NCBI RefSeq assembly: GCF_009931115.1
Contig: NZ_CP047491.1
Coordinates: 951,001 to 1,015,000, forward strand
DNA: 64,000 nucleotides
DNA from: Microbulbifer hydrolyticus
Lineage (GTDB): Bacteria > Pseudomonadota > Gammaproteobacteria > Pseudomonadales > Cellvibrionaceae
Reading direction: 5' to 3'
Shown here: positions 20,395 to 30,414 of the stretch, one piece after another
How positions within the stretch are numbered: the first letter of the stretch is position 1
How the letters are laid out: every line of letters begins with the position of its first letter
Notes under the pieces: generated by a model
What the model saw: the letters and a program-made list of their open reading frames with translations, nothing else
The model's database searches: none
Told to the model about the DNA's origin: nothing
Position numbers and translations under genes: made by a program

Positions 20395-21105
20395 TCAGAA
20401 AGTGCCCGCCATGGATTCCGGCATGCCGAAGTGGATATCCACTCGGCGCTCAAGGGCGTAGGCGTCCACATCACCTTTGGTGGCCTTTGACTGGCTGGCG
20501 CCGAGGGCGCGACGCTCGATGCGCTCGGGTGCTACGCCATACGCTTCCAGGGCGCGTTGCACACTTAGGGCTCGCTGGTCGGACAGTACATTGTTGTAGC
20601 CGTCGCTGCCGCGCGGGTCAGAGTGTCCTTCCAGGTGCACCTGAAGCTGCGGATGGCGGTTCAGGAAGTCTGCCATGGCGGCTACCTGGCGCTCTTGCGC
20701 CTCCTGCAGCTCGTCATCGCCAGTGGTAAACAGCATCTGGAATTCCAGGCTTTCCAGTGCCAGTTCGCGGGCGTCGTTGGCGGACAGTCGCGCCGCATCC
20801 AGTTGTTGTGCAAGGTTGCCCAGTTCGGTGCGGCTTTCAGTGAGTTGAGTTGCGAGCATGTCTGCCTCTTCTGCTTGCTTGATCTGTTCGCCCAGCCAGG
20901 CTCCACCGAGGGCGCCGGCGATAAAGCCGATCGGGCCACCCACGGCGGCACCCGCAACTGCGGCGCCGGTAAATGCAGTGGCCTGTTTGGCCGGAGTCAG
21001 GGCAGAACCCTGAAATTCTTTGTCTGTGTTAGTGGCGGCCTCAGCGCTAGCAAACGCATTCAGGGTCAGGGTGCTCAGGGTTACTGCCATCAACATCTTC
21101 TTCAT
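20395..21105 (-). CDS. pdsO: Sortase-associated OmpA-like protein PdsO
   Basis: Envelope protein of 236 residues: signal peptide (MKKMLMAVTLSTLTLNAFAS-AEA), a glycine-zipper hydrophobic stretch (about 48-75: AAVAGAAVGGPIGFIAGALG), a short coiled coil, and a C-terminal OmpA-type peptidoglycan-binding domain (HLEGHSDPRGSDGYNNVLSD, QRALSVQRALEAYGV). It is upstream of pdsR and pdsS, and this set of three is what is described for the dedicated sortase system (TIGR03789). Molecular role is unknown. A generic OmpA-domain lipid-anchoring protein is the alternative, but the neighbours favour PdsO. Confidence 0.78.
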   Translation of the reverse strand: MKKMLMAVTLSTLTLNAFASAEAATNTDKEFQGSALTPAKQATAFTGAAVAGAAVGGPIGFIAGALGGAWLGEQIKQAEEADMLATQLTESRTELGNLAQQLDAARLSANDARELALESLEFQMLFTTGDDELQEAQERQVAAMADFLNRHPQLQVHLEGHSDPRGSDGYNNVLSDQRALSVQRALEAYGVAPERIERRALGASQSKATKGDVDAYALERRVDIHFGMPESMAGTF

Positions 21106-21307
21106 GATCGTGTTCCTTGCGATTTAGGATTGAAATGACTGCTCTTGGTTCCGACCGGGGCGTTGTTCCCGCTTCGGTTGAGTGTCATTTAACCCTCGCA
21201 AGGAGGCACTGGCGTGGCGCCAGTGGGGCAAATCACGCAGCAATTATGGCGAAAAGTGGCAAGCCACCCTGTGAACCAGTTCAGCCTCCGGCAACGCCGG
21301 TCTCAAC

Positions 21308-21448
21308 TCAGTCCCTGTAGCGTCGGTGGTGCCTGCCCCGGGGCTGGTCGATGCGAACCCGCACCCGCTGGGGGCGGGGGCCCATGGCCACCACCGCATA
21401 CAGTAAAACCGCCAAAATAAGTGCGATAATCAGCGCATTGATGGTCAT
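21308..21448 (-). CDS. Small single-pass membrane protein, 46 residues
   Basis: An ATG at 21448 preceded by a strong GAGGAG ribosome site (7-8 bases) opens a 46-residue frame ending at a TGA at 21308-21310. Residues 4-22 (NALIIALILAVLLYAVVAM) form one membrane segment, followed by a basic tail rich in Arg and His (RPQRVRVRIDQPRGRHHRRY). It is upstream of pdsO on the same strand with a 202-base gap. I recognise no family. The good ribosome site and the membrane-plus-basic-tail design support a real gene; a link to the Pds system is only positional. The flanking stretches 21106-21307 and 21449-21697 hold nothing else I can identify. Confidence 0.55.
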   Translation of the reverse strand: MTINALIIALILAVLLYAVVAMGPRPQRVRVRIDQPRGRHHRRYRD

Positions 21449-21697
21449 TCCGTTTCTCCTCTGTTACCGCCACTCCTTGCGGCTCGTCAACTGCTTACTC
21501 TGAGTATAGTTCCCCCTCGCGCCAACCGTAGGGCGGCGAACGCAATCAAATGGGCAGAACATCGGCGGACGGGTGGCCGCAGTGGTGGATTGCGGTAGAC
21601 TTGCCGGCCATCATCTAGCGATCGCTAACCAGGTACCAGCAATTGGCATCAATAACTGGCGTATACACACTGGCGCATTCACAAAGGAACGAGCGAC

Positions 21698-23326
21698 TTG
21701 GCAACATCTCCGCCCGAACAGGAACCCTCTGAGCAAGCTCCGCAGGTAAGGAAAGATAGCTCGCACGGGGGGTTGTTGCGCGGAACCTCCGTAGTGGGGG
21801 GTGCCACTTTGTTGTCGCGGGTCATGGGCCTGGCGCGGGACATCGTATTCGCGCGACTGACCGGTGCCAGTGACGCGGCAGATGCCTTTTTTGTGGCGTT
21901 CAAGATCCCCAACTTCTTCCGCCGCCTGTTCGCCGAAGGGGCCTTTGCCCAGGCGTTTGTGCCGGTTCTCGCGGAATACCGCCAAAAAGGTGGGATTGCC
22001 GCAGTGCGCGAATTGAATGACCGGGTGGCCGGTGCCCTCGGCGGCACGCTGCTACTGGTGACCCTGTTCGGGGTGCTGTGTGCGCCGCTCGTAACCGGTA
22101 TCTTTGCGTTCGGCTGGTGGTGGGGTGGGAATGAACCGCAGAAATTCGCCATGGCCACGGAAATGCTGCGGATTACTTTTCCCTACCTGATGCTGATATC
22201 CCTCACCGGCTTTGCCGGTGCCATGCTCAACAGCTTTGACCGCTTCGCCATACCTGCCCTGACCCCGGTGCTGCTCAATCTGGTTTTGATCGGGGCCGCC
22301 ACCATCGCCGCGGGGTGGTTCGACCCCAAGGTCATGGCGCTCGCCTGGGGGGTGTTGGCTGCGGGTGTGGTACAGCTGCTGTTCCAGTTGCCCTTCCTTG
22401 TCAGGGAGGGACTGTTGCCGCGACCCAAATGGGATTGGCAGTACCCGGGAGTGCGCAAGATCCTGCGGCTGATGGCGCCGGCCATATTCGGTGTGTCGGT
22501 TACCCAGATCAGCCTGGTGCTCGATACGGTACTCGCCTCCTTCCTTCCCACGGGCTCGGTGACTTGGCTGTATTTTTCCGATCGCCTCACCGAGTTGCCT
22601 CTGGGGGTGTTCGGGATCGCCGTAGCCACGGTGATCCTGCCGCATCTTTCGCGTCAGCATGCGGGTGGTGATCCGCGCCGCTTCCGCCACACCATCGACT
22701 GGGCGCTGCGCTGTGTCACACTGATTGCGCTGCCGGCGGCGGTTGCGCTGTTTGTGCTGGCGGAGCCACTGCTGACCGTGCTGTTCCAGTACGGCAATAT
22801 GACCCCGCGGGATATGACAATGGCCGCCTGGTCACTGCGTGCCTATACCCTTGGCCTGCTGTCTTTCATGCTGATCAAGGTGCTGGCACCGGGCTATTTC
22901 GCCCGCCAGGATACCGTCACACCGGTAAAATTCGGCCTGATTGCCATCGCCTCTAAGATGGTACTGAGCCTGCTGTTTGTGATCCCGCTGCACATGTACT
23001 TCCAGCTTGGGCACATGGGGCTGGCACTGGCCACGGCGGGCCAGGCGGCGATCAACGCGTGGCTGCTCTACCGTGGCCTGCGTGAGGGCGGTGTCTACCG
23101 GCCGGAGGCTGGCTGGAAGGCTTTCCTGTTACGGTTGCTGCTGGCCAACCTGGCGATGGCGGCGGTGCTGTTGATGATCCTCCACTACTGGTCGGGCTGG
23201 CATGACTGGGCCTGGTGGCAGCGCGCCTGGCGCATGGGGGGGCTGGTGGCGGCCGGCGGCGGTACATACGGCCTGGTTCTGCTGGTGAGCGGGCTGCGCC
23301 CGCGGCATTTCCGGGCCACATCGTGA
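21698..23326 (+). CDS. murJ: Lipid II flippase MurJ
   Basis: Flips the peptidoglycan precursor lipid II across the inner membrane. The 542 residues show about 14 hydrophobic segments, with typical SVVGGATLLSRVMGLARDIV-like N-terminal sequence (GTSVVGGATLLSRVMGLARD), the AFFVAFKIPNFFRRLFAEGA loop, and SDRLTELPLGVFGIAVATVI. The start is a TTG with AAGGA about 10 bases upstream; no ATG or GTG fits better. It opens the murJ-ribF-ileS-lspA-fkpB-ispH run seen in Pseudomonas. Confidence 0.97.
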   Translation: MATSPPEQEPSEQAPQVRKDSSHGGLLRGTSVVGGATLLSRVMGLARDIVFARLTGASDAADAFFVAFKIPNFFRRLFAEGAFAQAFVPVLAEYRQKGGIAAVRELNDRVAGALGGTLLLVTLFGVLCAPLVTGIFAFGWWWGGNEPQKFAMATEMLRITFPYLMLISLTGFAGAMLNSFDRFAIPALTPVLLNLVLIGAATIAAGWFDPKVMALAWGVLAAGVVQLLFQLPFLVREGLLPRPKWDWQYPGVRKILRLMAPAIFGVSVTQISLVLDTVLASFLPTGSVTWLYFSDRLTELPLGVFGIAVATVILPHLSRQHAGGDPRRFRHTIDWALRCVTLIALPAAVALFVLAEPLLTVLFQYGNMTPRDMTMAAWSLRAYTLGLLSFMLIKVLAPGYFARQDTVTPVKFGLIAIASKMVLSLLFVIPLHMYFQLGHMGLALATAGQAAINAWLLYRGLREGGVYRPEAGWKAFLLRLLLANLAMAAVLLMILHYWSGWHDWAWWQRAWRMGGLVAAGGGTYGLVLLVSGLRPRHFRATS

Positions 23327-23380
23327 GGGCAAAATCCGTTATACTGCGCCGCTTGATTTTGCAAGGGTGAGTGAAGCACT

Positions 23381-24358
23381 GTGACCGAGCAACGGGAGCT
23401 GATTCGCGGGTTGCACAACCTGCAGCCGCGCCACCGGGGATGTGTGGCGACCATCGGTTCATTCGATGGCGTACACCTGGGGCACCAGGCCATCATCACC
23501 CAGCTGCGGGCGCGGGCGGCGGAGCATCAGCTGCCGTCGGTGGCGATCATCTTTGAGCCGCAGCCCCACGAGTATTTCTCCGGCGAAAAAGCGCCGGCGC
23601 GCCTGATGCGCTTCAAGGAAAAGGTACTCGCGCTGTTTGCCGCGGGGGTGGACCGGGTGTTGTGCCTGCAGTTCAACGAGCGGCTGCGCAGCCTGGGCGG
23701 AGAGGCATTTATCCAGCAGGTGCTGGTTGACGGCCTTGGTGTGCGCCACCTTGTGGTGGGGGATGACTTCCGTTTCGGTTGCGACCGCAGCGGCGACTAC
23801 GCCCTGTTGCAGAGAGTGGGCGCGAAAGCCGGATTTAGCGTGGAAGACACCGCGACCCTGGAAATAGCGGGCAAGCGAGTCAGCAGTACTCGCATCCGCG
23901 AGGCGCTGCAGAATGCGGATTTTGCCCTGGCGGAGCAGTTGCTGGGCAAGCCCTACAGAATTACCGGCCTGGTGGCCCGCGGTCGCGCCCTGGGGCGGCA
24001 GCTGGGAGCCCCCACGGCGAATGTGCGTTTGCACCGCTACCGCTCTCCACTGGTGGGGGTGTATACGGTGACGGCCAGGCGTACCGATGGCAGCCCGATG
24101 AGTGGCGGCTGTATGGAAGTGGCCGGTGTGGCCAATGTCGGGTTTCGCCCGACGGTGGAAGGCGAGGGTGCGAAGCCACTTCTTGAGGTGCACCTGTTCG
24201 ATTTCAGCGGTGACCTGTATGGCCGCGAGATCGCAGTAACCTTCTGCCACAAGCTGCGCAACGAAGAAAAGTTTGCGTCGCTTGATATCCTCAAGCAAAA
24301 AATCGCCGAAGACATACAGAATGCCAAAGACTGGTTTAGCCGACGCCAAACCAGCTAA
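23381..24358 (+). CDS. ribF: Bifunctional riboflavin kinase / FAD synthetase
   Basis: Converts riboflavin to FMN and then FAD. The N-terminal FMN adenylyltransferase domain shows TIGSFDGVHLGHQAII and ISSTRIR-type residues (RVSSTRIREAL at about 166-176), and the C-terminal kinase domain has GRQLGAPTANV and VANVGFRPTVEG. The GTG start at 23381 gives 325 residues; 54 bases separate it from murJ. Confidence 0.97.
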   Translation: MTEQRELIRGLHNLQPRHRGCVATIGSFDGVHLGHQAIITQLRARAAEHQLPSVAIIFEPQPHEYFSGEKAPARLMRFKEKVLALFAAGVDRVLCLQFNERLRSLGGEAFIQQVLVDGLGVRHLVVGDDFRFGCDRSGDYALLQRVGAKAGFSVEDTATLEIAGKRVSSTRIREALQNADFALAEQLLGKPYRITGLVARGRALGRQLGAPTANVRLHRYRSPLVGVYTVTARRTDGSPMSGGCMEVAGVANVGFRPTVEGEGAKPLLEVHLFDFSGDLYGREIAVTFCHKLRNEEKFASLDILKQKIAEDIQNAKDWFSRRQTS

Positions 24359-24477
24359 ACAAACGACCCCTTCGTGTCTGACCGCGCATAGGACGTGGAC
24401 GCGAAGACCGAGTACCCGGTGACCTGTCGTCACCTAACGATGTAAAACTCCAGAGCTACAACCGAAGTAGATAGCCA

Positions 24478-27282
24478 ATGACCGATTACAAAGCGACCCT
24501 GAATCTTCCTGAAACCGACTTCCCCATGCGCGGCAACCTGCCCAACCGGGAACCGGAGATTTTGAAGAAATGGCAAGAAGGCAAGCTCTACGAAAAAATT
24601 CGTGAAGCCCGCGCTGGTCGTGAGCAGTTTATCCTGCACGACGGCCCTCCCTACGCTAATGGCGATATCCACATCGGTCACTCGGTCAATAAGATTCTCA
24701 AGGACATCATTGTCAAATCGAAGACCCTGAGTGGTCTCGATGCGCCCTACGTGCCCGGCTGGGACTGCCACGGCCTGCCCATCGAACATAAGGTGGAGCA
24801 GAAAGTCGGCAAGGCCGGCGTCAAGGTGGACCACAAGACCTTCCGCCAGAAGTGTCGCGAGTACGCGGCAAAACAGGTGGAAGGCCAGAAGAAAGATTTC
24901 ATCCGGCTCGGCGTTTTCGGCGAGTGGGATAACCCCTACCGCACCATGGACTTCCAGTTCGAGGCGGACATCATCCGTGCCCTGGGTGGCGTGGTGAAAA
25001 ATGGCCACCTGTCCCGCGGTTTTAAACCGGTTTACTGGAGTGTGGTGGGTGGTTCCGCGCTGGCGGAAGCGGAAGTGGAGTATCAGGATAAAACTTCTTT
25101 CTCCATTTATGTGAAATACCCGGCTACGGAAGAAACAGCCCTGGCCATCGCCGATGCTGCAGGCGGTCATGCCGGTGATGGCCGGCTTTCTGTGGTCATC
25201 TGGACCACTACCCCCTGGACCCTGCCGTCCTCCCAGGCGGTTTCCGTCAATGCGGATCTTGAATACGTTGTGGTTCAGGTGGGCAAAGAGCGCATTCTGG
25301 TTGCCGCGGAGCTCAAGGACTCGGTACTGGAAGCCGCGGGCCTGAGTGGTGACGTGGTTGGCCGTATCCAGGGTGCTGCCCTCGAGCACCTGAAGGTCAA
25401 TCACCCCTTCTACGACAAGCAGTTGCCCCTGATCCTCGGCGATCACGTGACCACCGACGCCGGTACCGGCTGCGTGCACACCGCACCGGACCATGGCCCG
25501 GACGACTTCAATGTGGGTCGCCGCAATGGCATCGATACATTGAATTACGTCGACGACAATGGCGTGTTCCGCGACAGCGTGCCGCTGTTTGCCGGCGAGC
25601 ACGTGTACAAGGTAGACGGCAAGATTGTCGAATTGCTGAAAGAAAAAGACGTGCTGCTGCACGAAGACAAGCTGGTGCACAGCTATCCGCACTGCTGGCG
25701 CACCAAGACGCCGCTGATCTACCGTGCAACCCCCCAGTGGTTTATCAGCATGCAGCAGAATGACTTGCTGGATCATGCGCAGAAAGCCGCGGACCAGGTT
25801 GAGTGGATCCCCGGCTGGGGTAAGGCGCGCATCGATTCGATGCTGAGCGCGAGCCCGGACTGGTGCATCTCCCGTCAGCGCACCTGGGGTGTTCCCATCG
25901 CGCTGTTCGTGCACAAGGAGACCCATGAGATCCACCCGGATACGCCGGCGCTTATGGAAAAGGTTGCCGAGCGCGTCGAACAGGCCGGCATGGATGTGTG
26001 GTTCGAGCTGGATGCGAAAGAACTGCTGGGCGACGACGCCGACAACTACCAGAAAGTGACCGACACCCTGGACGTATGGTTCGATTCCGGCGTGACCCAC
26101 CACGCGGTGCTGAAGCGTCGCGAGGCCCTGCGTTTCCCCGCGGATCTGTATCTGGAAGGTTCCGACCAGCACCGCGGCTGGTTCCAGTCTTCCCTGAAAA
26201 CCTCCATCGCGATCAACGACTGCGCGCCCTATAAGCAGGTGCTCACCCACGGGTTTACCGTGGATGCCCAGGGTCGCAAGATGTCCAAGTCCATCGGTAA
26301 TGTGGTGGCGCCCCAGGATGTGATCAACAAAATGGGCGCGGACGTGCTGCGCCTGTGGGTGGCGGCCACCGACTTCAGTGGCGAGATGGGGGTTTCCGAT
26401 GAAATCCTCAAGCGCACCGCGGATTCCTACCGCCGCCTGCGCAATACCGCGCGCTTCTTCCTGTCGAACCTGGCTGGCTTCAATCCGGAGACGGATCTGT
26501 TGCCGTCCGACGAGCTGCTGGCTCTGGATCGCTGGGCGCTGGAGCAGGCTGCCAAACTGCAGGAAGAAATCATCGCGGCCTACGACCGTTACCAGTTCCA
26601 TCAGATCTACCAGAAACTGCACAATTTCTGCGTCGTGGAAATGGGTGGTTTCTACCTGGATATCATCAAGGATCGCCAGTACACCACCCAGGCGGACAGT
26701 GTTGCCCGGCGCTCTGCACAGACCGCCCTGTACCACATCGTGCAGGCGTTCGTGCGCTGGGTAGCGCCGATCCTGAGTTTTACCGCGGAAGAGCTCTGGC
26801 AGTTTGTGCCGGGTAACAGCGAAGACAGCGTGATGCTGGCGGAGTGGCACCAGTTCCCGGAGTTGCCTCGGGAAGCACAAATGGATGCCGAATTCTGGGA
26901 AGCGATCGCCGATGTAAAAACCGCGGTGAACAAGGTGCTCGAAGAGCAGCGCGGGGCCGGCAATATCGGCGGCTCCCTGCAGGCTTCAGTTACCCTGTTT
27001 GCAGACCCGGCGCTGCAGCAAAAACTGGATGCGCTTAAAAATGAGCTGCGTTTCGTGCTGATCTGTTCTTCGACCTCGGTGCAGCCCCTGTCCGATGCTG
27101 CGGGTGCCGAAGAGACCGACCTTGCCGGCTTGCGGGTATCCGTACACAAGGTAGACGCGCCCAAGTGTGGTCGCTGCTGGCACTACCGCGAAGACGTGGG
27201 CAGCAACAGCGAGCACCCGGAACTCTGTGGCCGTTGTGTGGAAAACGTGAGCGGTGCCGGTGAGGTGCGCCACTATGCCTAA
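24478..27282 (+). CDS. ileS: Isoleucyl-tRNA synthetase
   Basis: Class I aminoacyl-tRNA synthetase, 934 residues, normal for the bacterial type. The HIGH motif is in [11 protein letters not shown], the KMSKS loop in [10 protein letters not shown], and the editing domain includes [16 protein letters not shown]. The C-terminal zinc site is complete ([10 protein letters not shown] then CGRCVENV). Its stop overlaps the lspA start in ATGCCTAA. A short inverted repeat (GGTGAC-N5-GTCACC, 24418-24434) lies in the leader; its relevance is unknown. Confidence 0.99.
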   Translation: MTDYKATLNLPETDFPMRGNLPNREPEILKKWQEGKLYEKIREARAGREQFILHDGPPYANGDIHIGHSVNKILKDIIVKSKTLSGLDAPYVPGWDCHGLPIEHKVEQKVGKAGVKVDHKTFRQKCREYAAKQVEGQKKDFIRLGVFGEWDNPYRTMDFQFEADIIRALGGVVKNGHLSRGFKPVYWSVVGGSALAEAEVEYQDKTSFSIYVKYPATEETALAIADAAGGHAGDGRLSVVIWTTTPWTLPSSQAVSVNADLEYVVVQVGKERILVAAELKDSVLEAAGLSGDVVGRIQGAALEHLKVNHPFYDKQLPLILGDHVTTDAGTGCVHTAPDHGPDDFNVGRRNGIDTLNYVDDNGVFRDSVPLFAGEHVYKVDGKIVELLKEKDVLLHEDKLVHSYPHCWRTKTPLIYRATPQWFISMQQNDLLDHAQKAADQVEWIPGWGKARIDSMLSASPDWCISRQRTWGVPIALFVHKETHEIHPDTPALMEKVAERVEQAGMDVWFELDAKELLGDDADNYQKVTDTLDVWFDSGVTHHAVLKRREALRFPADLYLEGSDQHRGWFQSSLKTSIAINDCAPYKQVLTHGFTVDAQGRKMSKSIGNVVAPQDVINKMGADVLRLWVAATDFSGEMGVSDEILKRTADSYRRLRNTARFFLSNLAGFNPETDLLPSDELLALDRWALEQAAKLQEEIIAAYDRYQFHQIYQKLHNFCVVEMGGFYLDIIKDRQYTTQADSVARRSAQTALYHIVQAFVRWVAPILSFTAEELWQFVPGNSEDSVMLAEWHQFPELPREAQMDAEFWEAIADVKTAVNKVLEEQRGAGNIGGSLQASVTLFADPALQQKLDALKNELRFVLICSSTSVQPLSDAAGAEETDLAGLRVSVHKVDAPKCGRCWHYREDVGSNSEHPELCGRCVENVSGAGEVRHYA

Positions 27283-27805
27283 CAAGTCTTTTGACCTGTT
27301 TGCATCGCCGTGGCGCTGGTACCTGTTGGCACTGATGGTGATCCTGCTCGATATCGATACCAAGGTATGGGCGGTGGAAGAGTTTATGCACGGCCCGGCG
27401 CTGCAGATTATCCCGGGCTTTCTCCAGTTTACCTATGCGGAGAACTATGGCGCTGCATTCAGTTTTCTCGCCGATGCGGGAGGGTGGCAGCGCTGGTTCT
27501 TTGGTGCGGTGGCACTGGTCTTCAGTATTGTGGTGGTGGTGTGGCTGAAACGCTTGCCCGCGGCCAAGCGCTGGGAGCCGACAGCACTCGCACTCATCCT
27601 CGGCGGTGCTCTGGGCAACCTGTGGGACAGGGTTATGCTCGGCTACGTGCGCGACTTTATCTCCGTGTATTACGGCAACTGGCACTTTCCTGTCTTCAAT
27701 GTGGCGGATGTGGCCATCTCCGTCGGCGCCGCCATGCTGGTGATCGAGCTGCTCTTTTTCAAAGACAAAGATGAGCAGACCGACAAAAGCGGCGCAGAAG
27801 TGTAA
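27275..27805 (+). CDS. lspA: Lipoprotein signal peptidase (SPase II)
   Basis: Aspartic protease that removes the signal peptide from prolipoproteins at the inner membrane. The ATG at 27275 overlaps the ileS stop and gives 176 residues; the upstream in-frame start at 27254 inside ileS is rejected. Four membrane segments are visible. The catalytic Asp residues sit in [10 protein letters not shown] and [12 protein letters not shown]. It is translationally coupled to ileS, as in most gammaproteobacteria. Confidence 0.96.
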   Translation: MPNKSFDLFASPWRWYLLALMVILLDIDTKVWAVEEFMHGPALQIIPGFLQFTYAENYGAAFSFLADAGGWQRWFFGAVALVFSIVVVVWLKRLPAAKRWEPTALALILGGALGNLWDRVMLGYVRDFISVYYGNWHFPVFNVADVAISVGAAMLVIELLFFKDKDEQTDKSGAEV

Positions 27806-27822
27806 ATATTCAGAGCAGTATT

Positions 27823-28263
27823 ATGAGCAATACCGAAATTGGCGAACACAGCCGCGTAACCCTCCACTTCAGCCTCAAACTGGACGATGGTTCCGAGGTC
27901 GATTCCACATTTGAAGGGGACCCTGCCACGTTTATTGTCGGTGATGGCAGCTTGCTACCTGGCTTCGAGCGCGCATTGTTCGGGCTCAAGGCGGGGGATG
28001 AGGCGGAAATCGAAATACCCCCAGAGGCGGGATTTGGCCAGCGCAACCCGGCGAATATCCAGAAGGTGCGGCGAGATCACTTTTCCCCGGACATGGAACT
28101 GGAAGAAGGGTTGGTGGTTTCCTTTGACAACGGGTCTGGTGAACTGCCCGGCGTAATCCGCGAGATCGGTGAGGATGAAGTGGAAGTGGACTTCAATCAC
28201 CCGCTCGCCGGACAGACCGTCTTCTTCCATGTAAAAATTCTCGAAGTGGCCTCGGTCAACTAG
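27823..28263 (+). CDS. fkpB: FKBP-type peptidyl-prolyl isomerase (SlpA/FkpB)
   Basis: Cytoplasmic prolyl isomerase of the SlyD-like group, 146 residues. Characteristic sequence is VTLHFSLKLDDGSEVDSTF, GLKAGDEAEIEIPPEAGFG and DFNHPLAGQTVFFHVKIL, with the insert-in-flap chaperone domain in the middle. It lacks the His-rich tail of SlyD, which supports FkpB. It occupies the conserved position between lspA and ispH. Confidence 0.95.
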   Translation: MSNTEIGEHSRVTLHFSLKLDDGSEVDSTFEGDPATFIVGDGSLLPGFERALFGLKAGDEAEIEIPPEAGFGQRNPANIQKVRRDHFSPDMELEEGLVVSFDNGSGELPGVIREIGEDEVEVDFNHPLAGQTVFFHVKILEVASVN

Positions 28264-28278
28264 GTCAAGGACAGGAAA

Positions 28279-29211
28279 ATGCAGATTCGTCTCGCCAACC
28301 CCCGTGGTTTCTGTGCCGGTGTCGATCGCGCGATTGATATCGTCAATCGCGCCCTGGATGTGTTCGGTGCCCCGATCTACGTGCGCCACGAGGTGGTACA
28401 CAACAAATTTGTGGTGGATAGCCTGCGCGAGCGCGGAGCCGTATTCGTCGACGAGCTGGACGAAGTTCCCGATGATGTGATTGTCATCTTCAGCGCCCAC
28501 GGTGTCTCCAAAGCCGTGCAGCAGGAAGCTGCCAGTCGCGGGCTGAAAGTGTTCGATGCCACCTGCCCACTGGTCACCAAGGTGCACATCGAGGTGAGCA
28601 AGTTCAGCAGTGATGGTAGCGAGTGCATCCTGATTGGCCACGAAGGGCACCCGGAAGTGGAAGGCACCATGGGCCAGTATGATGATGGCAATGGTGGGGC
28701 CATTTATCTGGTGGAAAACGAGCAGGACGTGGTCGAGCTGAAAGTAACCGACCCGGACAACCTTACGTTCGTCACCCAGACCACGCTTTCTGTGGATGAC
28801 ACCTCCCGGGTCATCGATGCGCTGCGGGCCAAGTTCCCCAATATCCGCGGCCCGCGCAAAGACGATATCTGCTATGCCACCCAGAATCGCCAGGATGCTG
28901 TAAAGCAGCTGGCACTGGAGTGCGATCTGGTGCTGGTAGTGGGCAGTCCCAACAGCTCCAACTCCAACCGCCTGCGGGAGCTGGCGGAACGCTGTGGCGC
29001 GGAAGCCTACCTGATTGATGGGCCTGACTGCATTGATGCCGGCTGGCTTACCGGTAAAAGCACAATCGGGATCACTGCCGGTGCCTCTGCCCCCGAGGTG
29101 CTGGTTGAGCGGGTGATACAGAAACTGCGGGAACTCGGCGCCGACGCACCGGATGAGCTTGCAGGAATTCCGGAAAATATCAGTTTCAGCCTGCCCAAAG
29201 AGCTTCGCTGA
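28279..29211 (+). CDS. ispH: 4-hydroxy-3-methylbut-2-enyl diphosphate reductase
   Basis: Last step of the MEP isoprenoid pathway, making IPP and DMAPP. The 310 residues contain the three Cys ligands of the iron-sulfur cluster in [22 protein letters not shown] and the [19 protein letters not shown] region, with the catalytic EGTMGQ-type Glu ([11 protein letters not shown]) and NSSNSNRL. Last gene of the conserved murJ-ispH run. Confidence 0.98.
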   Translation: MQIRLANPRGFCAGVDRAIDIVNRALDVFGAPIYVRHEVVHNKFVVDSLRERGAVFVDELDEVPDDVIVIFSAHGVSKAVQQEAASRGLKVFDATCPLVTKVHIEVSKFSSDGSECILIGHEGHPEVEGTMGQYDDGNGGAIYLVENEQDVVELKVTDPDNLTFVTQTTLSVDDTSRVIDALRAKFPNIRGPRKDDICYATQNRQDAVKQLALECDLVLVVGSPNSSNSNRLRELAERCGAEAYLIDGPDCIDAGWLTGKSTIGITAGASAPEVLVERVIQKLRELGADAPDELAGIPENISFSLPKELR

Positions 29212-29267
29212 ACACCAGCTCCTTTTCCCTCGCTATTTTTTTACCTCGCTATTTTTTCACCCCACTT

Positions 29268-29288
29268 GGGCCGACCGTTCGTCGGCCC
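29268..29288. other. Inverted repeat after ispH
   Basis: GGGCCGAC, loop CGTTC, GTCGGCCC: a perfect 8-bp stem 56 bases past ispH. It is preceded by a short duplicated element (CCTCGCTATTTTTT twice, 29227-29257) but not followed by a T run, so it may be a weak or leftward-reading terminator. Confidence 0.4.
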
Positions 29289-29404
29289 ACTGCTGCCTTT
29301 CGTAGTTTCTTACGCCATTCATGATCATAAAGAGCTAAACTCGCCCGGTTTGGCGCCAATCTCGTTGGCGAAAATTTACACAAAATGGCAGAGCAGCAGT
29401 TTTT

Positions 29405-29962
29405 ATGACGGTTCCAAAACCATCCCCGGGCCTGACCCTTATAGAGCTGATGATCACGTTGGCGGTACTGGCCATTGTTGTGGCCATCGGTATCCCTTCG
29501 TTTAACACCATGATCCAGAACAACCGTTCTCTGGCGCTGGGAGAGGAGCTTGCGGGCGCGCTCAACTATGCGCGCAGTGAGGCGATTAAGCGGGGGCAGC
29601 GGGTCACCCTGTGCGGCACCACCGATGGTGCAGCCTGCAACGGCACCTGGGCAAATAACTGGATAGTGGTCGTGGATACCGCGGCTACTGACGCTGCTGC
29701 TGCTCCGGTGGTTGCGGATGCTGCAGCGGTGCTCCGCTTCTGGGAAGCTCCGGATAGCAATGCCACAGTCACGGTAACCCAGGGTGGCAGTAACACGACA
29801 TTCGTGCGCTTTACCCGGCAGGGCACCCTGGGGCGCTCCAGCCAGGGTGCCGTAACCATGAATGCCAGCTTCAGCGGCTGCACTAGTAACGCCGCGCGCG
29901 CGATTACGGTAGGCGTTGCGGGAATGTTGAAAATGGCTCGCAGCAGTACTGGCTGCTCCTGA
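29405..29962 (+). CDS. fimT: GspH/FimT-type minor pseudopilin, copy 1
   Basis: Minor prepilin of the type IV pilus priming complex, 185 residues. The short leader MTVPKPSPG is followed by a prepilin peptidase site and hydrophobic helix (G / LTLIELMITLAVLAIVVAIG, Glu at +5), then a GspH domain with two or more Cys (VTLCGTTDGAACNGTW). The pattern ARSEAIKRG is the FimT/FimU signature. It heads the first minor-pilin operon. FimU is an equally fair name because pilV follows directly. The ribosome site is weak. Confidence 0.85.
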   Translation: MTVPKPSPGLTLIELMITLAVLAIVVAIGIPSFNTMIQNNRSLALGEELAGALNYARSEAIKRGQRVTLCGTTDGAACNGTWANNWIVVVDTAATDAAAAPVVADAAAVLRFWEAPDSNATVTVTQGGSNTTFVRFTRQGTLGRSSQGAVTMNASFSGCTSNAARAITVGVAGMLKMARSSTGCS

Positions 29963-29977
29963 CAAGAGGGGAACACG

Positions 29978-30403
29978 ATGCGTAATCAACAGGGTGTGGG
30001 TTTGATCGAGGTGTTGGTGACGGTGCTTATTCTCGGCACTTCGCTGTTGTCACTGGCAGCACTGCAGAGCAAATCCCTGCAGTACAACCACAGTGCATAT
30101 CTGCGCTCGCAGGCCAACATCCTTGCATACGACATTCTCGACAGGGTACGGATCAACCGGGCCAATGTGACGAGCTATTCGCTCGCCGTCGACGCTGCAA
30201 AACCTACCGGTACCAGTCTGGCGCAGCGCGACATGAATGAGTGGTTGGGCAATATAGAAACCATGTTGCCTGGTGCTGATGGTGGTGTTGAGTGTGTTGC
30301 GTCGACCGATTTCTGCACCGTTACGATTCGCTGGGCGGAGCAGAACAGCTCCGGTGAAACCAGTGAAGATCAAAGTGAATTCGTCTACACCACCCGGCTG
30401 TGA
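29978..30403 (+). CDS. pilV: Type IV pilus minor pilin PilV, copy 1
   Basis: Minor pilin of 141 residues needed for pilus priming and surface display of PilY1. The leader MRNQQG precedes VGLIEVLVTVLILGTSLLSL (Glu at +5); the body contains LRSQANILAYDILDRVRIN, typical of PilV. About four fifths identical to copy 2 by eye. It is 15 bases after fimT and its TGA overlaps a GTG that could, less likely, start pilW. Confidence 0.92.
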   Translation: MRNQQGVGLIEVLVTVLILGTSLLSLAALQSKSLQYNHSAYLRSQANILAYDILDRVRINRANVTSYSLAVDAAKPTGTSLAQRDMNEWLGNIETMLPGADGGVECVASTDFCTVTIRWAEQNSSGETSEDQSEFVYTTRL

Positions 30404-30414
30404 GGTACAAAGGT

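Noticed and set aside
24430..26880. An 816-codon open frame on the minus strand opposite ileS
   Set aside because: It mirrors a highly conserved, codon-biased gene; long antisense frames are expected in GC-rich sequence, and the translation has no recognisable domain, membrane pattern or ribosome site.
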